NCBI GenBank assembly: GCA_964444375.1
Contig: CAYUGX010000149.1
Location: 1 to 11,593, forward strand
Direction of reading: 5' to 3'
DNA from: JABHCC01 sp964444375
Lineage (GTDB): Bacteria; Bacteroidota; Bacteroidia; Bacteroidales; UBA12481
Length of the DNA stretch: 11,593 nucleotides
Part shown: piece by piece, positions 1 through 5,529 of the stretch
Numbering within the stretch: position 1 is the stretch's first letter
How the letters are laid out: each line of letters opens with the position of its first letter
Position numbers and translations under genes: made by a program
The notes under the pieces: model-generated
Databases searched by the model: none
What the model was told of the DNA's origin: nothing
Seen by the model: the letters and a program-made list of their open reading frames with translations, nothing else

Positions 1-50
1 GACCTCTTGCCTGTCAAGCAAGTGCTCTAAACCAACTGAGCTAATACCCC
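1..50 (-). tRNA. tRNA-Val(GAC), 5' portion, truncated by the window edge
   Basis: Read on the minus strand from position 50, the sequence starts with acceptor strand GGGGTAT, then TA, the D stem GCTC/GAGC around loop AGTTGGTTTA, and an anticodon stem CTTGC/GCAAG enclosing the seven-base loop TTGACAG. The anticodon is therefore GAC, which reads GUC/GUU valine codons; it is not the aspartate anticodon GTC. The variable region AGGTC follows, and then the window ends, so the T arm and 3' acceptor strand lie outside. The stem and loop sizes are canonical. The gene is divergent from the isomerase gene that follows. Confidence 0.88.
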
Positions 51-56
51 AAATAG

Positions 57-80
57 GTGTGGGTGTGAGTGTGGGTGTGG
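57..80. repeat. Two tandem copies of a GT-rich 12-mer
   Basis: GTGTGGGTGTGA (57-68) is followed directly by GTGTGGGTGTGG (69-80); the copies differ only in the last base. The G runs at 56-57, 61-63, 73-75 and 79-80 could in principle support a two-layer G-quadruplex on the plus strand. The repeat sits just upstream of the tRNA-Val 5' end, so it lies between that tRNA and its promoter or within its leader. Function unknown. Confidence 0.8.
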
Positions 81-120
81 TCTTAGTGACTGCGAAAATA
101 CGAATTTCCTGTCAATTTTG

Positions 121-128
121 TAACTTGC
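121..128 (+). promoter_or_regulatory. Candidate -7 box TAACTTGC for the isomerase gene
   Basis: TAACTTGC resembles the Bacteroidota -7 consensus TAnnTTTG with one T fewer, and lies 13-20 bases before the ATG at 141. The same octamer precedes the transporter gene at 3194-3201. No good TTTG -33 element is visible about 20 bases upstream, so this is a weak call resting on position and recurrence. Confidence 0.4.
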
Positions 129-140
129 GGCGCTAAATTC

Positions 141-800
141 ATGGCTATGAAACGGATTGTAAGTATGATAATCATTGGGGTCTTGGTGGGATCAGGACTC
201 TATGCGCAAAGTACCAAGGTTTTAATTAAGACCTCCCTGGGTGATATAACAGTCATGCTCTATGACGATACCCCACTCCACAAAGATAATTTCACCGACC
301 TGGTTAATAATAAATTCTACGACGGACTCATCTTCCATCGCGTAATGGAAGACTTTATGATCCAGGCAGGTGATCCAAATTCAAAAAATGCCCCTTTTGA
401 TGCAATTCTTGGAAATGGAAACCCTGGCTACACCTTACCTGCAGAATTTCGCAAAAAACACATCCACAAAAAAGGCGCCCTGGCGGCTGCCCGTAAACCA
501 GACGACGTTAACCCGGGGAAAGAATCTTCAGGATCTCAATTCTATATCGTGCAGGGCCGAAAATTTAAACCCGCCGAACTTACCCAGATGGAACAGGGCT
601 CACGACCCGTGTTCACTCAGGAAGAACGTAAAACATACATCGAAATAGGCGGTACACCCTGGCTCGATTTCAATTACACCATTTTTGGAGAGGTAGTCAA
701 AGGACTCGATGTAGTCGATGCCATTGCCAATACCAAATGCAACCACCGCAACCGGCCCCTTAAAGACGTGACCATCATTTCGGCCCGGATTGTTAAATAG
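141..800 (+). CDS. Exported cyclophilin-type peptidyl-prolyl cis-trans isomerase
   Basis: This 219-residue protein is a cyclophilin that interconverts cis and trans X-Pro bonds, assisting folding of envelope proteins. Residues 4-22 form a basic-hydrophobic signal peptide with a likely cleavage after LYA (22/23), so it should act in the periplasm. The cyclophilin core follows: FHRVMEDFMIQAGDP at 65-79 holds the catalytic Arg67 and Gln75; SSGSQF at 129-134 matches the Gln111/Phe113 region of human CypA; and Trp174 in TPWLDFNYTIFGEV matches CypA Trp121. About 30 residues (141-172) lie between the last two blocks, an insertion I recall from Bacteroidota homologues. The start could be ATG 141 or ATG 147; both leave the signal peptide intact, and no Shine-Dalgarno sequence decides. 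The pheS gene follows after 15 bp and may be co-transcribed. Confidence 0.93.
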   Translation: MAMKRIVSMIIIGVLVGSGLYAQSTKVLIKTSLGDITVMLYDDTPLHKDNFTDLVNNKFYDGLIFHRVMEDFMIQAGDPNSKNAPFDAILGNGNPGYTLPAEFRKKHIHKKGALAAARKPDDVNPGKESSGSQFYIVQGRKFKPAELTQMEQGSRPVFTQEERKTYIEIGGTPWLDFNYTIFGEVVKGLDVVDAIANTKCNHRNRPLKDVTIISARIVK

Positions 801-815
801 CTCAAAAAGAATCCC

Positions 816-1835
816 ATGCTCGATAAAATAAAAACCCTACAAGCAGAAGTTAGCGCATTCAGCACAACCAGTCTTGAAGAACTGGATAAGTTCAGGGTGA
901 AGATGCTCGGAAAAAAGGGCGAAATCACCATGCTTTTTGGAGATTTTAAATTGGTGCCGCCTGAACAAAAGAAAGAATTCGGACAAGCCATCAATACCCT
1001 CAAAAATGCCGCTCAGGATAAAATTAAATCTTTGTTGAATGAGTTGAAATCTACTGATCAGGGACCCTCAGGCTTAGACCTGACTGCCCCTGGTGAACCC
1101 ACCCCACTTGGGGCCAGACACCCAGTTTCACTGGTGAGGAATCAAATCATTGACATTTTCAAACGCCTGGGCTTCAACGTGTCTACTGGCCCTGAGATTG
1201 AAGACGATTGGCATGTATTTTCAGCATTGAATTTCCCACCCGAACATCCGGCTCGCGATATGCAGGATACCTTCTTTATTGAACAAGATCCGGATATCCT
1301 GCTGCGCACACATACCTCATCAGTTCAGGTGAGGGTTATGGAAAATGAAAAACCACCCATTCGTACTATCTCTCCCGGACGTGTATTTAGAAACGAAGCC
1401 ATTTCTGCTCGCTCGCACTGCATATTTCATCAGGTCGAAGGCCTATATATCGATCACAATGTGAGTTTTGCCGACCTCAAGCAAACCTTACTTTTTTATG
1501 CCAAGGAGATGTTCGGCAAGGAGACGCAAATCCGCTTGCGTCCCTCCTATTTTCCGTTTACTGAGCCTTCGGCTGAAATGGATGTATCGTGTACTTTGTG
1601 TGGAGGAAAAGGATGCAATGTATGTAAATACACAGGCTGGCTCGAAATTCTGGGGTGTGGCATGGTCGACCCAAATGTATTGGAAAGCGTTGGGATCGAT
1701 AGTCAGGAGTTCACCGGCTTTGCTTTCGGTATGGGAATCGAACGCACCGCGCTACTTAAATACGGTATAAAGGATATCCGCCTTCTCTTCGAAAACGACA
1801 TCCGCTTCCTTGAACAATTTAAGAACGCGTATTAA
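816..1835 (+). CDS. pheS: Phenylalanyl-tRNA synthetase, alpha subunit
   Basis: PheS is the catalytic subunit of the alpha2-beta2 enzyme that charges tRNA-Phe in the cytoplasm. At 339 residues it has the usual length. The N-terminal ~80 residues form the helical coiled-coil arm that contacts tRNA. The class II core includes HPVSLVRNQIIDIF at 102-115 (motif 1), HPARDMQDTFF at 144-154, motif 2 (GRVFRNEAISARSH, 188-201) and motif 3 (GFAFGMGIERTALLKYG, 301-317, Arg310). An insertion at 259-270 has four cysteines, C-x2-C-x4-C-x2-C (Cys259, 262, 267, 270), just before GWLEILGCGMVDPNVL; it looks like a small zinc-binding knuckle. The gene follows the isomerase gene by 15 bp with no own promoter visible. 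pheT is not adjacent. Its stop overlaps the stop of the convergent OsmC gene. Confidence 0.97.
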   Translation: MLDKIKTLQAEVSAFSTTSLEELDKFRVKMLGKKGEITMLFGDFKLVPPEQKKEFGQAINTLKNAAQDKIKSLLNELKSTDQGPSGLDLTAPGEPTPLGARHPVSLVRNQIIDIFKRLGFNVSTGPEIEDDWHVFSALNFPPEHPARDMQDTFFIEQDPDILLRTHTSSVQVRVMENEKPPIRTISPGRVFRNEAISARSHCIFHQVEGLYIDHNVSFADLKQTLLFYAKEMFGKETQIRLRPSYFPFTEPSAEMDVSCTLCGGKGCNVCKYTGWLEILGCGMVDPNVLESVGIDSQEFTGFAFGMGIERTALLKYGIKDIRLLFENDIRFLEQFKNAY

Positions 1836-2245
1836 AGGATTACAACCTCGTAGGTAATCCCTACCGCTTTCTGAAGTGTAGCAGACACCCCGCAATATCG
1901 CTCTTGCGATAAGTTAATGGCCTTCTCAAGTTTTTTCTTATCCAGGTCTTTACCGGTAAACTTATAAATGAGCTTGATATCGGTATAGTGCATGGGAAAC
2001 TCATCGAATATTTCACCCTCAAGCTCAATCTCGAAGTGCTCAACTTCCTGACGCATTTTTCTGGCCAGAGAAATTACATCCATGGCGGTACAACCACCCA
2101 AAGAAGCCAGTAATAGGGGTTTGGGTGTTGGCCCCCGGTTTTCCCCTCCAACCTTGGCTCCAGCGTCCATCATGAGCTTGTGTCCGTCAATATCAGCCTC
2201 GAAAGCCATCTTGTCTTTCCAGCTAATCGTAATAGATTTTTTCAT
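1832..2245 (-). CDS. OsmC/Ohr-family thiol protein (YhfA-like branch)
   Basis: This 137-residue protein has the alpha/beta OsmC fold; characterised relatives reduce organic hydroperoxides using a reactive cysteine pair in the cytoplasm. The two family cysteines are present: Cys52 in LLLASLGGCTAMDVISLARKM and Cys118 in SQERYCGVSATLQKA. GPTPKP at 38-43 is also typical. The sequence resembles the YhfA branch, whose substrate is poorly defined, so peroxidase activity is an inference. I chose ATG at 2245; the frame continues upstream to a TTG at 2278, but the added MYKEAYKINKS is not family-like. The gene converges on pheS with overlapping TAA stops (shared TTAA at 1832-1835) and is divergent from the Crp/Fnr gene. 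Upstream lies a motif, 2292-2312, that it shares with the MORN-2 gene. Confidence 0.9.
   Translation of the reverse strand: MKKSITISWKDKMAFEADIDGHKLMMDAGAKVGGENRGPTPKPLLLASLGGCTAMDVISLARKMRQEVEHFEIELEGEIFDEFPMHYTDIKLIYKFTGKDLDKKKLEKAINLSQERYCGVSATLQKAVGITYEVVIL
1837..1860. terminator. Possible stem-loop at the pheS/OsmC convergent junction
   Basis: GGATTAC (1837-1843) and GTAATCC (1854-1860) are perfect inverted repeats with a 10-base loop; ACCT/AGGT at 1845-1848 and 1852-1855 gives an alternative bulged stem. It lies just past the pheS stop and inside the last codons of the OsmC gene. Neither side has a long T tract (only TTTAAT on the OsmC side), so intrinsic termination is uncertain. Confidence 0.35.
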
Positions 2246-2291
2246 GCTTTTATTGATTTTGTATGCTTCTTTATACAATTAAAGTTTGATT

Positions 2292-2312
2292 CTGTTAAAA
2301 CTACTGTAAAAA
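2292..2312 (-). promoter_or_regulatory. Upstream motif copy 1: CTGTTAAAACT-N3-GTAAAAA
   Basis: CTGTTAAAACT at 2292-2302 and GTAAAAA at 2306-2312 lie 47-67 bases upstream of the OsmC ATG. The same two elements, in the same order and orientation relative to the gene but with a four-base spacer, recur 59-80 bases upstream of the MORN-2 gene (11188-11209). I infer a shared promoter-proximal or regulator-binding element. Two copies in AT-rich DNA are suggestive only. Confidence 0.35.
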
Positions 2313-2368
2313 CCAATCATTAGATCCGAAATAGGTCTAAAAGTATAGAATCACTCTCCTAAATTCTT

Positions 2369-2376
2369 TATATTTG
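2369..2376 (+). promoter_or_regulatory. -7 box TATATTTG of the Crp/Fnr gene
   Basis: TATATTTG is an exact match to the Bacteroidota consensus TAnnTTTG and precedes the chosen start by 71 bases, implying transcription from about 2383. No clear TTTG -33 element is visible. The predicted start site coincides with the left edge of the inverted repeat at 2382-2407. Confidence 0.6.
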
Positions 2377-2381
2377 TCGAT

Positions 2382-2407
2382 CAGAAACTGATTTTTATCA
2401 GTTTTTG
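2382..2407 (+). promoter_or_regulatory. FNR-box-like palindrome, probable operator for autoregulation
   Basis: Arms at 2382-2392 and 2397-2407 pair over 11 positions (10 Watson-Crick, one G-T) around the spacer TTTT. The core is CTGAT-TTTT-ATCAG (2388-2401), which has the spacing of the FNR consensus TTGAT-N4-ATCAA with the same single change in each half. It lies directly downstream of the -7 box, where a bound dimer would block transcription, and the downstream gene encodes a Crp/Fnr-family protein. Autorepression is inferred. The same symmetry would also form an RNA hairpin in the leader. Confidence 0.6.
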
Positions 2408-2446
2408 TACGTGTATAACCGCTTCGACTTAGAAAGGTTGGGACGA

Positions 2447-3148
2447 ATGAAGAATAATCAGAATATCCCTGCATGCGAGGAGTGTATAAGTGCTGAGTAC
2501 GCGATATTCAAGGACCTGACACCAGAACAATTGGACGACCTGAACTATGAGAAAGTCTGCAGCTTTTACAAGCGCGGCAATATCATCTTTCAGGAAGGCC
2601 ATCGCATCAATGGTTTTTACTGTGTAAATTCCGGTATCATAAAAATGTACAAAACCGGAATTGATGGAAAAGAGCAAATAATTCGCTTTGCAAAACGAGG
2701 TGACATCATCGGCTACCGGTCAGTACTGAGTAGTGAGCTGGCCTGTACCACGGCACGGGTCATTGAAGATGCCACCCTCTGTTATGTGGCTGGCGATTCA
2801 TTAATTACGCTGATCAAAGAAAATCCAGCCTTTGCCATGAAGCTTATGCAGCTCACCTGCAAAGAGTTGGGTGAAGCAAATAATTACATCACCGATATTG
2901 CCCAGAAAACTGTACGTGAAAGACTGGCCGAAATTCTACTCCTGCTAAAAGACACCTTTAACCTCGACGAGAACCAGGTACTGCAAATTTCGCTGACCCG
3001 TGAAGAATTGGCCAATATGGTCGGTACAGCAACCGAATCGGTTATTCGCTTGTTAAGCGAATTTAAACAAGACCAATTGATCGAACTGCAAGGAAGAAAG
3101 ATCAAAATTCTCAATTTGCCTGGTTTACAGAAAATTGCTAATTTCTAG
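2447..3148 (+). CDS. Crp/Fnr-family transcriptional regulator, FNR-like
   Basis: This cytoplasmic DNA-binding protein has 233 residues from ATG 2447. An N-terminal tail with Cys10-x2-Cys13 precedes a cyclic-nucleotide-type beta-barrel sensor domain (~20-130), a long dimerisation helix (~130-165) and a winged helix-turn-helix (~180-225). The recognition helix TATESVIRLLSEF (194-206) keeps the Glu and Arg (197, 201) that contact bases in FNR and CRP. Cys112 in IEDATLCYV aligns with the cluster ligand Cys122 of E. coli FNR, so redox or iron-sulfur sensing is plausible but unproven: the N-terminal cysteine spacing differs from FNR and only three candidate ligands line up. The frame is open back to a TTG at 2405, but that start falls inside the operator-like palindrome, so I prefer the internal ATG. 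The gene is divergent from the OsmC gene and probably autoregulated. Confidence 0.92.
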   Translation: MKNNQNIPACEECISAEYAIFKDLTPEQLDDLNYEKVCSFYKRGNIIFQEGHRINGFYCVNSGIIKMYKTGIDGKEQIIRFAKRGDIIGYRSVLSSELACTTARVIEDATLCYVAGDSLITLIKENPAFAMKLMQLTCKELGEANNYITDIAQKTVRERLAEILLLLKDTFNLDENQVLQISLTREELANMVGTATESVIRLLSEFKQDQLIELQGRKIKILNLPGLQKIANF

Positions 3149-3169
3149 CCAAATTCCTATTACGCGGAT

Positions 3170-3201
3170 TTTGTGTGCTGTGGGAGCTTTTACTAACTTG
3201 C
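3170..3201 (+). promoter_or_regulatory. Promoter of the transporter-acyltransferase unit
   Basis: TTTG at 3170-3173 and TAACTTGC at 3194-3201 are separated by 20 bases, fitting the Bacteroidota -33/-7 arrangement; the -7 element has one T fewer than TAnnTTTG. The start codon at 3218 follows by 16 bases, giving a short leader. There is no FNR-like box here. Confidence 0.5.
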
Positions 3202-3217
3202 CTAAAACCTAAGACAT

Positions 3218-4150
3218 ATGTTTTACGATCTTTCTGTTCTTGATTCTATTACATTGAAATTTAGTGAAACCGGTTTAACGATCATGAATATTACCCTGGC
3301 GGTGATCATGTTTGGTATTGCCCTTGATCTGAAATTCGATCAGTTTAAACGTGTTTTTGCTAAGCCAAAATCACTAATCCTCGGCGTAATATCCCAATTT
3401 TTATTGCTGCCTTCCCTCACTTTTCTTTTGGTGCTATTGATCAAGCCCACTCCGGCTATTGCTTTCGGAATGATCCTCGTGGCCTGCTGTCCGGGTGGCA
3501 ACATCAGTAACTTCATGTCACACAACGCCAAGGCCAACACAGCCCTTTCGATATCGCTGACGGCCATTGCAACCTCAGCCGCCCTTTTCATGACACCCCT
3601 GAACTTCAAAATTTGGGGAAATCTATACACTAAATCGCATCCTCTGGCCAGGGCCATCGAAATTGATGCCTGGGAAATGTTCCAAACCGTGTTTATTTTA
3701 TTGGGTATTCCACTAATTCTCGGCATTTTATTTGCCCGCTACTTTCCTGATATCACCAAAAAGATTGTAAAGCCCTTCCGGATCTTTTCCTTCGTAGCCT
3801 TTCTGGGCTTTGTTGCAGCTGCATTCTCAAGCAACTTCGAATACTTTCTCAAATATATCGGGCCTATTTTCCTCATTGTTCTTGTCCATAATGCCCTGGC
3901 TCTCACCACAGGATTCTCCTTCGCCAGTATATTCAGGAGACCGGCAGCAGATCGAAGAGCCATTACGATTGAAACAGGCATACAGAACTCAGGCCTGGGC
4001 CTTATCCTGATCTTTAACCCTAAAATTTTTCCCCCAGAACTACAACTTGGCGGTATGGCCTTTATTGCTGCCTGGTGGGGTGTATGGCACATCATCTCAG
4101 GATTGATTATATCTTCGCTCTGGGCGAGAAGAAAAATTCCTGCAGCCTAA
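3218..4150 (+). CDS. Bile acid:sodium symporter (BASS) family transporter
   Basis: This 310-residue inner-membrane protein belongs to the BASS/ASBT superfamily, whose members use the sodium gradient to import organic anions such as bile acids, pantoate or pyruvate. It is very hydrophobic, with about nine to ten membrane segments. The signature loop ACCPGGNISNFMSHNAKAN (89-107) and ETGIQNSGLGL (252-262) are clear; Glu252 and Gln256 match the sodium-site E-x3-Q of the family. Its length is normal. The substrate cannot be told from sequence, and a bile-acid role is unlikely in a free-living organism. The acyltransferase gene follows after 17 bp, so the two are probably one transcription unit from the promoter at 3170-3201. 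Confidence 0.92.
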   Translation: MFYDLSVLDSITLKFSETGLTIMNITLAVIMFGIALDLKFDQFKRVFAKPKSLILGVISQFLLLPSLTFLLVLLIKPTPAIAFGMILVACCPGGNISNFMSHNAKANTALSISLTAIATSAALFMTPLNFKIWGNLYTKSHPLARAIEIDAWEMFQTVFILLGIPLILGILFARYFPDITKKIVKPFRIFSFVAFLGFVAAAFSSNFEYFLKYIGPIFLIVLVHNALALTTGFSFASIFRRPAADRRAITIETGIQNSGLGLILIFNPKIFPPELQLGGMAFIAAWWGVWHIISGLIISSLWARRKIPAA

Positions 4151-4167
4151 TCAACAAAAAGAATTGA

Positions 4168-5529
4168 ATGAAACCCGTTGAAAAGTATTCAAAAGGCTAC
4201 GAAATGGCCCGCTTCTGGGTACGCATGACCTTGAAGCGCTTGTTCTACCGATCCTGGAAGGTACGCGGTCTCGAAAATATTGACCCATCAAAACCTTTGC
4301 TGATTGCAGCAAACCACCAGAATGCATTGCTTGATGCCTTGCAAATCGTCATACTGCTTAAAGGTCTTTCACAACCCATATTCCTGGCTCGTGCCGATGT
4401 CTTCAAAAAGAAATCAATTGCAACCATCTTGAATTGGATGAAAATCATGCCCGTGTACCGCATCCGTGATGGCTTCGATAGCTTGCAGAAAAACAAAGAG
4501 ATCTTCGAGAAGTGTGCCGCAGTACTGGGCCATGGAAATTCAATGGTCATCTTCCCCGAGGGAAATCATGGCGATCACCGCGAGCTCAGAATGCTCAAAA
4601 AAGGTTTGGCCCGTGTAGCTTTTGGTGCTGAACAAGCACGAGACAATAATCTGGGCCTGCAGGTAATACCAGTCGGCCTCGATTACTCTGATTATGTCAA
4701 ATTCAGAGGAAGAGTTACGGTGAGCGTAGGCGAACCCATTCACATGAGCGAGCTCACTGCCTTGTATTCGGATGAAGATCCTCAGCCAGCCTGGAAAGCA
4801 CTAAACGAAGAAATCAGAAAAAAGCTTCTTCCCCACATGATTCACATCCCCTGGAAAAAGATCTATCAGGGTGTCATGAACATACGATCACTTTTCGGCG
4901 ACAGATACCGTGAGATGAAGAACTTACCAGGAAAAGCAACATTTAACCGCTTTGATGCCGACCAATTACTGATCAAAGACATTGGTAAAGTATATGAAGA
5001 AAAACCTGAGAAGGTCGAAGAAGTAGCCACCCGGGTAAATCGCTATTTCAAAACCCTAACACAACTCAAGCTTCGCGAACACATACCGGCCAATCAACCC
5101 TATGGATTTTTCAATCTTTTCATTCAAGATATTGGTCTCTTGATTGGCCTCCCTTTCTTTATTTATGGTGCCATCAATAACATCCTGATTTTTTGGATTC
5201 CTTACTTCATTTCACGTAAAGTAATTAAGGATGTGCAATTCAGGTCATCCATTGCATACGTGCTCGCTTTTGTCATTTTGTTTCCCTTTACCTACCTCAT
5301 CCAGTTGTTGATTGTCGGCCTGGTCTTTAAAACCTGGTGGATTACACTGGCTTACCTCGTTAGTTTGATCCCCCTGGGTTTGTTTGCTATTCACTATTCG
5401 TTCTGGTTCAAAAAAACCTGGGCTCGTTTTCGCTTTATGTTAATGAAAGCAACAAAGAAGAAGCAAATAGCGCTACTGCTTAAAACAAGAGAGCACCTCA
5501 TCAGTCAACTCGAAGCACTTATTTCTTAA
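4168..5529 (+). CDS. PlsC-type glycerolipid acyltransferase with C-terminal membrane domain
   Basis: This 453-residue membrane protein probably transfers an acyl chain to a (lyso)glycerophospholipid. The LPLAT domain spans ~35-200: AANHQNALLDALQ (48-60) holds the catalytic His50 and Asp56, FPEGNHGDHRELRMLKKG (129-146) is the FPEG block, and VIPVGLDY (167-174) follows. The catalytic pair is spaced H-x5-D rather than the H-x4-D of E. coli PlsC; I recall this spacing in yeast Gpt2/Sct1-like enzymes and Bacteroidota homologues. Residues ~200-310 are soluble and of unknown role, and ~317-413 contain about three or four membrane segments, so it is much longer than PlsC (~245). The exact acceptor is unknown. 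It lies 17 bp after the transporter gene and ends 11 bp inside the convergent BNR-repeat gene. Confidence 0.88.
   Translation: MKPVEKYSKGYEMARFWVRMTLKRLFYRSWKVRGLENIDPSKPLLIAANHQNALLDALQIVILLKGLSQPIFLARADVFKKKSIATILNWMKIMPVYRIRDGFDSLQKNKEIFEKCAAVLGHGNSMVIFPEGNHGDHRELRMLKKGLARVAFGAEQARDNNLGLQVIPVGLDYSDYVKFRGRVTVSVGEPIHMSELTALYSDEDPQPAWKALNEEIRKKLLPHMIHIPWKKIYQGVMNIRSLFGDRYREMKNLPGKATFNRFDADQLLIKDIGKVYEEKPEKVEEVATRVNRYFKTLTQLKLREHIPANQPYGFFNLFIQDIGLLIGLPFFIYGAINNILIFWIPYFISRKVIKDVQFRSSIAYVLAFVILFPFTYLIQLLIVGLVFKTWWITLAYLVSLIPLGLFAIHYSFWFKKTWARFRFMLMKATKKKQIALLLKTREHLISQLEALIS

Noticed and set aside
1..50. Reading the tRNA as tRNA-Asp because of the GGGGT start and the D arm.
   Set aside because: The loop TTGACAG places GAC, not GTC, at positions 34-36, so it decodes valine.
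2405..2446. Upstream TTG/GTG starts extending the Crp/Fnr protein by up to 14 residues.
   Set aside because: The extension lies on the operator-like palindrome and lacks family similarity; the ATG at 2447 gives a normal N-terminus.
3340..4095. Two minus-strand open frames of over 100 codons within the transporter gene.
   Set aside because: They are shadow frames of a strongly supported membrane transporter and show no domain of their own.
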